A stretch of 64,000 nucleotides of DNA from Dipylidium caninum (lineage: Eukaryota; Platyhelminthes; Cestoda; Cyclophyllidea; Dipylidiidae): contig QEYB01000180.1 in NCBI GenBank assembly GCA_017562135.1, positions 620,001-684,000 on the forward strand, given 5' to 3'. Below the pieces are notes generated by a model. That model ran no database searches and was not told the origin of the DNA. It was given only the letters and a program-made list of their open reading frames with translations. Below, one piece after another: positions 11,610 to 23,062 of this stretch. The position numbers and the translations under genes are program-made. The first letter of the stretch is position 1, and each line of letters opens with the position of its first letter.

Positions 11610-13181
11610 ACCAAGTGGGGAAATCTGCCAACCGAAAAGAGTAAAAGCGAAGACTATGGGACAAAATATGCCTAATGCGCTTGTCCACTAAAATGACACG
11701 CGTTATGCAAATTCTCTCCATTTTCTACCTAATGTTGGTATAAAATCAAGAGTTGGGTGGGAAAAGAGGTGATGTTGTCGCCTGACCCGGTATGCTACTG
11801 ATAAAATACAAAAAACTGTGGAAGACAAAGCACTGTTTCGAGCAGCACAAAAGATCTCGATTCAATCAAAATAATCACAAGTTGCACCTAAGACAGCTCT
11901 ATGGCGCGAACGGACTTCGCTAAGGGCTCAAAACACCCAATAGCTCAACCTCTAAACAACGCTTAATGCAGGTAATTGCACGTTGATCAAGCTAGATGAC
12001 ATTCACAAAGCAGAAGTCGGAAACAAGACAAATACCGACAGCGGCGGCGACCAAGGCACGCACACTACAAAATCTAGAGAACGCGGTCTCAGGAAGACGA
12101 GTAAAAGAAATAATGGTGCCCAATAAAGAAGCGACGTGACTAACAAGACAAAGCATTATTGCTGATCAAATTTATATAGGAACACGCAGAAGGTAATCGG
12201 CATTTTTGATGAAGCGGTAAGTAGTCAAAAATGAACCTATAGGCATTATGGGGCTCCACCATTTTGCGTAGGGAATTGTTTGTGGTGTGATTGTCAATAT
12301 ATACACTGAATAACAGCCCATTCAGTTAAACGTTTTGCATTTCGTGCGCACTTGTACTTATTCTACACTGAGCGCAATATACCACAAGAAAACGAAAATA
12401 TGACAACGTAGGATAGGCTTCGAGAGAGGACACACCCCATAATTGCGAAATCGGCCATTGGTCCCTCCAATTTTCAACTATTGGATAGGAGCAAAATTAT
12501 CAACAACGCTTCCTTTCCTTTTTTTCTCCAGCAGGTTAGCTGTATTAATTTTTGCCCCACTCCAGTTTCTTCGAAAACAGATTCAACTTTATCTTGATCT
12601 TCTACCATACCTGCGCATCTTTGATTGTGTTCTCGTGCATCATCGGCGTTCTTGTTTTTACTTTTTATACCTGACGAAATTCTTTTTTTATCTGTACTTA
12701 TGTACGGACCGTCACCCTAGTCCTTGATATAATTGCAACGTTATGCACTCTGACGTTTGCAATGACTTTGCTATTGTCCCAATTTTTGCGAACATTTAGA
12801 AATTTATCTCTCTCATGAGTTTAAATCTCTCTCAGCGATGCGCGTGTTTCGTGTTAACGCGGCTGTCGGTGTTCCGATTCTAGCTGGGTTTTAGTGCCAT
12901 CGTTTACTGACCATTCTTCTTACGGTCTTCTTTCATCTTTGGACTTATTATCACCTTAAAGCATTGTTTTATGGTGGTTGTCCGCTTAGCACACCCTCTT
13001 TGGCCGCACCTTCTATCGTCGACTTCCTGTCTGTCCTATTCTACGATTATTTGCTTACTCTACCCATCGACTTCGTTTTCTTATTATATTTTTCTGCAAT
13101 CTCTTACACATATTTTCTTGTGTCTTGCCTAGTAATTTACTTCTTTAGTCTCCCCTTAATTCGCAGTCCTTTTTCCACGGC
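11610..13181. promoter_or_regulatory. shared upstream region of CDK4/6-like (-) and cyclin Y (+)
   Basis: A 1.6 kb gap separates the two divergent start codons. On the + strand, 11.8-12.2 kb is visibly A/C-rich and 12.45-13.15 kb is T/C-rich. The change fits transcription leaving the middle in both directions, so the promoters or 5' untranslated exons probably lie near 12.2-12.45 kb. No TATA box or defined site is claimed. Confidence 0.35.
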
Positions 13182-16100
13182 ATGGGTAATTGCTGCTCCT
13201 GCCCTCGTAATTTGCAAAAGGAAACAATACGCAGCGGCCACCTCGTTTGGAACAGGTGTGCGCTGAAGAGCCGCCGTGCTATAATACAGATTCCCACCGC
13301 GAACTCGGCGGCAATTCTGAACCGTCCAGATATAGAACAGAATATATTCCTAGTTCTGCCAGGAATACCAATCATAAGGATTTCCAAGGCAGTTTCTCGT
13401 CTCACTTAGCCGCTAAGAGATTTCGACAGTCTGATCTTGGTCAGCTGGGTCTAACTCAGCATATAGCCGAACGGGAACCAGAAAGTGCGATAACCGTAAC
13501 GTTTATCCTTACTTTATTTATACAAATTGAATATATCTTGGACTAAATAGGTGGTTCACTTCTTGCAATCAGTCGCCACTTAGTTAACCGTCTCCTATAC
13601 CCGTTCTTTTTCACTGAATGACAAATCAAATTGCGCAAATGTTCATTGCCCTCTAGACGAAGACACGGATCCATCTATTAATATAAGGGAGGAAGCCATT
13701 TTTGTTAGGGGAAAAAAAAACGTGAGTCGTCTACCTATGCTTTTAATTATTATTGGTTGCCTCTGCCAACTGAGAATTATTTTTTTTGAAGACTAACGTC
13801 AAGGCTTATCACTTTTTTTGTTACCTTTTAGGTAGGCAGCTTTGGTATATGGAAGTAAGTTGAAGAACACACCAAAAACGGAGTCATATGTTCGAGAAAT
13901 TTTTTGTTATTTACCCATGTTTCCGTTGCCTCAAGATTTTTTTTAGTAGAACTTATTTTTTGCGTCTTATACTTCGGGGAGAATAAGTCGTTTTGTCTTA
14001 TGGATGAATTTCTAAATGTTTGCGATATATTCAAAAGTACTTATTGAGTGATAATAGAATGGTTTTGACTTCATCTTTTTGACCCTTTGTTTTCTTATAC
14101 AATGGAAATGGGTTTGTTAGCTTATTTTTAAAGAATTTTTTTAATGCCATTTTACCATCAGCTGCTAGGCCGCATGAAGCGTGATGAGTGTCGGCCACCG
14201 AATACTACTGCGGAAATGTACATTGATGGTTCCACAGTATCCAAACCGGATACTCGTGCCACTATAAGGGCCGTCGCTGTTGCTGTTTGCCTGTTAATTC
14301 GTTCTTCTGGGAATAACTTGGATACGGCCCAAGACGATCTTGAAATCTTCGATGAGGCTCATCACCCTATGAGGGTAAGTTGACCTTCTCTGTTACTCCT
14401 TTGCATGTTCACTATGAACTGGAAACCAGTGATTTTTGCAATCTTTTGCCATAAACAAGCCATTCCCACTTCTCTGATTTGCGATGGACGAAGTGGATAC
14501 CATGGACTATCAAAATACCCTATACTCTTAGATTAGTGGAAATAGATTTATAGAGTTGTTCTTGGCCATGACTTGGTCAATATGATTCTTCTACAGTACT
14601 TGTTTACATTAATGCAAATTCTTTCGTTTCATCTCGTTACTTCGTGCCGGGCTTTGGGTGAGAGACTCATAAATGCACTTATATTATGCGAATGGATGAC
14701 TTTTTGTAAACCCTCCTCGGTAGACTGAATGTCCTTACTGACCTAAACTATATTTTTTAGTTGTTCATATCTTCGCTTGTATCAATAAAACTAACCCGCG
14801 TTCTCTTACTAATTAATTCGAGCAGTGTTTCGCGATTCGTAGGATCATTTTTCTTATTCTTCCCGAATTTAATTATGTAGACCTCATATTCTAGTACATG
14901 ATAAGAATTTTCCTCCAGACACGGGATGAATGGATTGCTTTGATTTCAGTTTTCTTTGTTCACGTTATGTTCCTTGCAATTGCCGAGCACAAGACTTATT
15001 TGTCTTTCTCGCAGATTGAACAGTCACCTGACGAGGATCCTAATCTTCCTCCTAGCCTTAGGACCGTTCATCGTTTCATTAGAAAGATCTTTCAAAATGC
15101 TCAATTGTCTCCTGAATGTGCTATCGTTACAATGGTAAGTTTTTTAATCTCTGTATCCCTTAGCAAAATTTGAGCAAATTCCGAATATTTTTAAATATTT
15201 TGGCGCCTTTGAAGTCGCCGTAGTATTAATGGAATCAGCCTTTATTTTAGGTGGTGCATTTTTTTATACAGAATTTTTTCTGGTAATTTGACTATGATTT
15301 TACACATTAATAGTTGTGGGTGATGATTTTTCACTTCTCATGATAATGAAAATAAAATCAACGTATTAAACAAGGTCGAAACTCTCCTTAGCACAATTAA
15401 TCTATACCAAATGATGGGGAATGTAAATTCGCTCGTCTATCTGTCGAATCATCTTGTTTTGTATTTTCGAATCGCTCGAGTTTGTTACAATTCCAATTTA
15501 AGGGTTGTCTTTCATGTCCACACTTGTCTTTTTTAAAGACTCCAGAATCTAGTTCCGGTGTTTTATGGTGCTCTGTTCCGTGTGGTTGCACTGGTCGTTT
15601 AGTTGTTCTCCTCCTATATCTCAATATTCTTAAGAGCTATTAATTCATTTGTCTGCTAGATATTCATTAAACTTGATGTCTTTTCCTCAGAAGGCCCAGT
15701 TCTCTTTTTCCCAGCCCAAATACATGTTGGGTGCTCATACCTAAAAGGCACCTAAAATCAATCTGGCCTGTCATGTCCATCCTTCTCAGCCACTTGCTAT
15801 TCCCGGAACGGCATGGAAGGTTTTTTTAAATAATGTTCATGCTATTGTTGAGGCGCGTCGCGCTATTCTCCAAATGATATTCACCATTGTTTCTTTTGTT
15901 GCCGTGTGTCAAGTTGCCATTGCTACTCCCTATTTTTGGTTTGTTTGACTCAAACCATTCACACAAAGTATTTTTTTACGAATTTATTTCGTATAGTCAC
16001 AAAGATTTTGCAGGACGGATCAAAAAGTAGATTGGATTTTACACTTACAGGAAGTAGAGCATGTTACAAGAGCATGTGCTTGTGTATGTCAAAAGTTGTT

Positions 16101-18432
16101 GTCTCACCACTAGAATCTAATTTGCGTGTCTTTGATGGGTCTTATTTTTAGTAAATTTTGTTGAAATAGAGCCTTTGTGAATGCATTAATGATACCCACG
16201 CGCGCACACTTCCCAAGACATCCGTTAAATCGCCTGTTCCACGTATCGATTCCAACAGGGCAACTACTGACTTCTGCTGCCGAGGTAAAAAATGCGCTCT
16301 TTTGCCTTGTGGATTTATCGCAAGTGAAAAGTGTGATGAATGGAGTCCTCTCACTTGCGTCGAGCCTCTCACCTTTCTCATCGAGGCGTTTGGGCTTGTG
16401 CAAGTCCGCATACGTCATGCACCCTCTCGGGTGCGGGGAGTGATTCATCAAAATACCCAATTTTGCGTAGGTGTTCACGCCTCTCTCTCCCTCTTCTACG
16501 CATGTCTTTTACTCTCACCCATTTATCCATCTCGAGACCATCCGTCTAGTCGGCTTCACACCCTAATTGATCTCAACATTAGAAATGTCTTTGCGTTGTC
16601 TACCACTTGTAGTCTCTCGCTTCACTATTCTTACATCTACCGGATAATCTACATACTTTTGGGCCATATATGGCGTTAGCGAGGTTATTGAACCGAATCG
16701 TGGGATTGCTTTTACAAAGAAAGGATTCTCTACCTCACTTCAACGCCGTTGGTTTGCAATGATGAGAAATGTTGTCCGCTATCATCCTATCTTCAGTGAC
16801 TTCCAAACTAAGTTTACTCTCGGTGTTTGCATTTTCGATGCATAGGTTTACCTTGAACGACTTATTCACGGCGGTCGACTCCGTCTAAACGTGTCAAACT
16901 GGAAGCGTATCCTCCTGTGCGCCATCCTATTAGCCAGCAAAGTGTGGGACGATCAGGCTGTGTGGAACATTGACTATTGCCAGATTCTCGATGAACTCAA
17001 CGTGGCTGACGTGTAAGTTCTGTCGCTAATGGGTGAACCGATGGAAACTTAATATCCCCCTTTTTATGTGAGGTCATTTTCTTCTGCATACAAACTGCAA
17101 AAGCCGTTTTATCGTAGAGCAATGGGGATTTCGGCCTGGTCTGATTGCCTTGAACTCAGGTGTCATTTATTCCTCGGTCCCATGGGCCCGTTTTTTTGTA
17201 GGAATGAATTAGAACGACGGTTCCTTGAGATAATCCAGTTCAATATCAACGTCCCCAGTTCGGTGTATACTAAGTACTACTTCGATATCAGGGATCTTAC
17301 GGTTTCCACCCATGAATTTACTCGTCTCGCTGTCGATACGGCCAAGGATCTCGAGGTGTGTCCACTTTTTAAGTTCTACCTTAACTGAATTCGTTACTCC
17401 GCGAAGACGCATTGGCTTTGATGTTAATGTGGGTATTTAGGAGTTCAGCCCTTTGTGCTCACAAGACTCTCCAGTATGGTAGTAGAGATTATAATGAGTT
17501 TAGCCTTAGTTAACTTGTTTATTATAATGAAAGAATGGGTAAAACAAAAGGAATTTCCAGCTGAAGCTGATGCTTGGTTTTCTTCCTTACCTTCCGCAGA
17601 ACGTGGTTTGGATTACAAAAAGCGCGGTTTTGTTAGTGGTTTTGATGCCACACTAAATCACCTGATTGTGTTACGTCATGAAATATCTTTATAATTGAAA
17701 AATAAGCTTTATTCGTGCTATCGTTCTCATTCTCCAACACCAGTGTGTGCTGGGCTGCTGAAATCCTCCTCTTTTCTCCTTAGGTTACATTTTCCAAGTG
17801 TCTTTCCAATCTTTGAATGCTATGATACCGGTTTTTGCTACTTTCGGATTGTTAAACTTCTCCGTAAACGATTTCCAACTTTAGGCCTGTTCGTCCAATC
17901 TCTTGGACTCTAATCTTGGCCTAGCAACTACTTTACGGCATAGGCTGCGTCGAGCAACCTCGCTTGATGCCTACTTTACGAAGCCACGCTCATGTCCCCT
18001 CGTAATCCTCTGATCCCGTCCCCCACTCCTTGCCACTGGGCCATGTTCGTGCGTCTCCGCCAATGCTTCCATGTCGCAGTTACCCGCCCACCTACCGGCC
18101 TTCCCAATCAGACGCTAATGAGTCTTTCATGTATCTACTTTGCTCTCCTGTCAAGCTAGTGATCACCTGTTCCTTTGCCTTACCCTCTCCTTCCACTTCC
18201 CTTTTTTCTCCACCACCCACCCATCCGCCGGTTCTTCCTTCCTTTCGTGTAAATGGTAATATTTTGCTGCTGTGCCGTCGCCCACATTAGCCAAGAGTTG
18301 AAACAGGATTTGAAGCTTAGGAAAAGCTCTCGCAGCAGTGCCCAGCCAGGGTGGATGGACCCCGGACGCGAGAGGAGGTCGAACGGCGTGGCGCGCGACT
18401 TCCAACGTGTGCCGGTGAGTCACGCGGATTAG
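13182..18432 (+). CDS. CCNY: cyclin Y
   Basis: Membrane-anchored cyclin that activates PFTAIRE/PCTAIRE kinases (CDK14/16) in Wnt co-receptor phosphorylation. Proposed exons: 13182-13206, 13269-13484, 13657-13721, 14162-14374, 15015-15134, 16846-17012, 17202-17355, then tentatively 17449-17478 and 18298-18432; phases agree throughout, giving about 374 residues (vertebrate form about 341). The start MGNCCSCP carries the N-myristoyl glycine and cysteines typical of the family. Core motifs seen: [63 protein letters not shown] and [20 protein letters not shown]. The cyclin box is complete. The C-terminal tail ([14 protein letters not shown]) fits the basic, Ser-rich family tail, but the 30-nt microexon before it and the exact end are uncertain. 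Exon 1 codes for only 8 residues plus one base, so that junction is also less sure. Introns are T-rich on this strand. Confidence 0.9.
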
Positions 18433-21400
18433 TCGACGAAGGTGACGTGGGGCGTGGGGCGTGGGCTACTCGTCTCGCCCCAACCCCAACGGTGGGATTT
18501 GATGGTCACACGCGACAAGCAGCCGCAAGGGAGGGAAGCTAGGTACAAATGCTTGACTTGGAAGTGGGTGTGGGATAAGACTGCCCAAAAACGTGCATTT
18601 CGCATACCTCCATGGAATGGTTACCGGGTCCCTGTCGCGCAGGTCTGTCGTATATCGTAGAGGCTGGGATTTTGCTTGCTATCGCTACAAAATCAGAATA
18701 TCTACAAGAGTAGAATACCTATCTCCTCAGGCTAACGTCTATAACAGCCCCCTGGTCTGTGGCGTTGACTAACGAGGAATAACCGTGGAGGTGAGGTCTC
18801 ATTCTTGATCAAATGGCCCGACATTGAAAGCAGAGTTCTCACAAATGGGCCCTTCTGCGTTCTGCTCTCCTATCACCACCTGTAATTTTTGGTCGGCTAA
18901 CCAATGTTCTCCACCAGCCACTCTGGCGCCCCAAATAAACGTTGACTATACGAACGATTCTACTTAAATGCATTTGGTAGCGCTTTGCGTCCTTTAATTT
19001 GTACCAGCTCTGGTCTGGAGATATTAGTTCGGGCTGGCGTTCCACTTTTCTATGCGTGAGCTGGTCAGAGGGACAAATGAAGTTAATTGTAGGGATAAAA
19101 TACGTTTATGGAACAGCATGTTGGGAGAGTTGTATGTGGTTTATTTTTTGAAGTAACGTCTTTTAAGCCTTGGCAGGCATAAGAGAAAGGAATTCTTGGT
19201 GCGCTAACGATGAATGCTTGCTAATGTCCAGCATACTGCATAGCAGTTGGCGCATGATCCGAAATCCGCCCATCCCATCTCATTGCACATGAAACGGAGA
19301 AGACCTCAGTCCATTCAGCCTAAGCTCACTGAATTACTATGAAAAGTTGTTACCCTGATACTATCAGTTTTTTGCAATGCAGCGGGTCCACCAGTGTGAT
19401 GTGGAGGCCAGAGGTGAGTGCACCTGTGTACCACCATTAGCGAAAGTGGGACGTGGGCGCATTTATCATTAAATTTGAGTGCTGAGAAGCAGTATAGCTA
19501 GAAGTAGGATGAGATTTAGGGATTTATCCGAAACTGCACTCAAAATTGCGTCGGCAGGATAACCGATCGCGTACTTCGTCCCAACCATCTGATGTTCACC
19601 GGTCCTTCTGCCACGCCTTGAGGGAGACCTTGAACACCATTGCCGAAACCCTGGCCTCCTAATAGGTGGAGCAAGAGTGGACCGCCTTGGTCTAGATTCC
19701 GGACTAAAGCTCTGATTGGACGACCTGCCACTTTTTTGTGCAGCAAAGCTAATTACACTGACGCAGGCTGGGCCACTTTTCGACTTCTACGTACCTGATA
19801 TATGAGGGCGTCTTATTTCACCTGCATTAGAAGCTCTCTGCCCACATTGCACCCCGGTGACACTAGTTAGCTTTACCGAAAGGTGGTCACTAGAGCTAAA
19901 GTTGGCACCTGAGGGGTCCTTGGCGTGTGTGGCGTCGACGCAACGTGGCTGCGTGGAAGGCACAAATCGCCACTGGGATGGGTGAATGACAGCGTGGGTA
20001 AGCTGAAACACTTTGTTCTCCCTTGAGTAATCACTGGCGTATGAGGGTGCAGTACGGCGAGGTGATACCTCTCAGCCTGCAATCACATATATGACGCTCT
20101 TAAGTATGAGTATTGTGGATGCTGGCGTGTAGGAGCCTTTGCTCTTCCGTGTCCGTGGTAGCAGTTCACATGTACATTTCTTCTTCCGCCAGGTCACTGC
20201 TCAAAAGAATTTTATCATCCTCTCCTTAAAAGTCTCGAAACAGTAGAGTGAGCATGAGGCCCGCGCTCCGGACGCCATTGTTCGTTGTGCTTGCTGCACC
20301 ATCCAGGTGCGGTCTCAAACGATCCGGCTGGCCGGCACCACATCGGCACCATTCCCACCTCTCTAAGAGCTGTAGGCAGAACCCGGTGTGCATAGGGGAC
20401 CGAGCAGTGGCAGCACGGCGTTGCAACTGGTAGTGCCAGGTTTCGCCGAAAGCACGACGCGGGGGTTACAGGAAGTTGATGGATGACCGAAATCAGACCC
20501 ACTGCATCCGACGGTGTGGGGTGTTGGTGCCAACACATGCAGCACGGTCTCCCTGCTGATTTAACTTTGCCACAGCGCGAATTGCTTGTCCCACATGCAA
20601 AACAGGCCCTGCTTACACTTGTTGTGTAGGCGGGGAGCGGGTCCTTCTATGTTTTATACCCATGTTTCTTCACCCACAGGGCATAATTACGGTCTTGCCT
20701 TGCAGCATCCAATTGCAGCGAAGTGGAGTTGACGCCACCGAATCAGTATAGTCCACCGGTGGGGATAAGGCGTTTCACACCCTTGGAATACGGAAAACCA
20801 AGTTCGCGTATCAGGGGTTGCGCCTCTGCCAGCAGAGGGTGGCAGGCCGTGGCGGGCGGGCGCTACAAAGCCTCCCTCAGCGTTTCGCTCGTTTGCTAGA
20901 ACATCTGGCCTCCAGCCTGCTTTACTGCAACTCGGCAGTCAATTTGTGTTAACCTGAGTAATATAAAAGGTGGAATGCTTCGTCAATTCTAGCCAACAGT
21001 AGCTTAATCTACGCCTCCTCACTTCAGTAGTGCGGGACGCCATGACACAGGCACGAAAACTCTGACGATCGAGAGTAAAAGTTAGGGTAGACCTCATTAA
21101 TGCTTGGTGTGATCACTCAAATGTGACTTCGAAAGCTACAATTTGAGGCTCTACCGGGATTCACACGTTGTCGCCGTCCTTACGCCTTCAATCTTTCTCT
21201 TACCTCACCCCTCTTGTGCAACTTTTTCTGTATCCGACGGCGGTTTGCTGAGTGAGAACGGTAATGACTGACACGTTTGTCAAAAGGCCATGCTTCGAGG
21301 ACTCCTGCCAATGATGGTGTACACATAACATAATGGGGTTTTAGAGAGGACGGAGAAGGGACTCCAGCGTTCGCCGCTGGCCGGACTCGCGCCTTGTTGT

Positions 21401-21868
21401 TGATAAGCACTGAAGCAGCAGGAGTTTCTTGGTTATGGCAATGTAAAAATTGTGAGAATGGCGGGGGGAGGAGGCGCTCAACTCGACGGCCAAGAGAGGT
21501 TTGCATTCCTCTCTCATTGGAGTTGCCACTTAATATGCACGCGGCGTGGTGCGGGTGCAAACAACGTGTGCCTATAGCGTATTGTTTGCGATGACGAGAC
21601 AAAACTCGTTGGCAGGGCCGTAGATTGGCGGAATTAGCAAGTCGATAGCAATCAAAATAGCAGCACCCCGTGGCCGCCAGCGGACGTCACAGCACGTCGG
21701 CCAGCGCGCCGCGGCTGCGTGCGCGCGGTGTGCGTGTGCGCCCGGCCCAAGGCCGCTCGCCGATTCGTCGAGCGCACCCGTGTCCGCGCCTGCCTTTCGT
21801 CGTGCAGCCTCCGCAGCTCGCGCAGTAGGCAGGGTCCGCGCTCGGCGACAACAACGACGGGGCTGACT
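18433..21868. other. intergenic, no gene supported
   Basis: No frame here has a recognisable motif or a believable chain of splice sites. The 19540-19746 and 20215-20538 minus-strand frames are short and compositionally plain. It may contain cyclin Y 3' untranslated sequence on the left and the tetraspanin promoter on the right. Confidence 0.4.
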
Positions 21869-23062
21869 ATGGCTCTCACATGCGGGGAACAGTGTCTGCG
21901 CATTCTCCTTGTTGTGTGCAATCTCTTCGTCTTCGTATGTCTCTTTTAGCACATTTCCCTGCTCGTGTAGTTGTTCGGATGCATCTGCACCGGATTCGCG
22001 GCCAATACACTGGCCAATTTGAAGGAGTACACGAATGACCAAGCGGCGCTTATTGTGCCTGCTTCCATCCTTGCCCTAGCGCTTTTGATCCTTATCCTCG
22101 GCTTTCTCGGCTGCTGTGGCGCTTGGAAACTTAACTCCTGTTGCCTCAAAACAGTAGGGGCCGCGATTTACATATCCTATTCCCCTGTAGTATGCCATTA
22201 TAATCTCCATCCTGATTGTCATCGAGATCATCTGCGGTATCCTCATATTCGTTTATCAGGACAAGGTAGAGTTTACCATCGCCACTACCGCGTCCATCCC
22301 TCCCACCTCCACTAGTAATAACTTTCACTAGGGAAAGGAATTCTTCACCAAGATCTTGCGCGAATTTATTAGAAATGTTGAAGTGTCCGGGAACCCGGAA
22401 ATGGAGGCAACAATGCTAGACCTGCAGGAGAAAGTATGTCTTAAGTGAGTAACCATCATTTCATAGTTTAACTGCTGTGGCGCGAGCGGACCCTACGATT
22501 GGAAGAATAAGACGTGGTACTGCTGTAGGCGCAACGACTTTCAGTGCTCGGCCTCAGCAATATTCAGACGCGCAAGTCCCTTTCTCTTACCTCTGACCAC
22601 TATCGTGCATCTCATTTCTGCCGTTCGGCACTGCGCATAGACCGGTTAAGTCCAATGAACCCGGCGCTTGCAGTGTTTTTACCTAAGAGTTAGGGTAGGT
22701 AGAGTTCATGGAATGTCAGCCGAGTGAGAAGGTCGCCACCCTTTCGCCTTGTCTGAACCATTAACGCGAGGCGGTAGAGCTGGTCGAAACCAAAACTCGC
22801 GGTGATGGGCGCGTGTGGCACAGTGTAAATGATCACTTGCTGACGAACTGACATAAAAGGCAGCTTCGAAGGTCTGCCCCCGCTTCACTTAAGGCTAACC
22901 GGCGTGTGTGTGTGGCGTTTGTCACAGGGTTGCGCGGACGCCCTCTATGAGTACCTGAAGCAGCACGCGATCGTGGCTGGAGTGACAGCCATCCTGCTCT
23001 CCGTCGTCGAGATCGGCGCGGTCTTCGCTGCCTGCTGTCTGGCGGGCAAGAGAAGCGTGTAG
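21869..23062 (+). CDS. tetraspanin (copy 1)
   Basis: Four-pass membrane protein that organises surface microdomains. Exons: 21869-21934, 21971-22153, 22191-22265, 22332-22433, 22467-22571, 22928-23062, giving 221 residues. TM1 begins in exon 1 (LRILLVVCNLFVF), TM2 is in exon 2 followed by the GCCGAWK-type loop, TM3 is exon 3 (IIISILIVIEIICGILIF), and TM4 is in the last exon (ILLSVVEIGAVFAACCL). The large extracellular loop has CCGASGP, then WYCC, QC and GC, giving six cysteines and the CCG signature. The last intron uses a GC donor (CGC/GCAAGT), the only choice I found that keeps frame and joins the final GC motif. It ends KRSV. The neighbour at 28.5 kb is a paralogue in opposite orientation with identical lengths for the first four coding exons. 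Flatworm tetraspanins are often abundant on the body surface; surface location here is inferred from the family only. Confidence 0.9.

Noticed and set aside
21572..22042. 156-codon minus frame
   Set aside because: Antisense to tetraspanin exons 1-2; a shadow of the real gene.
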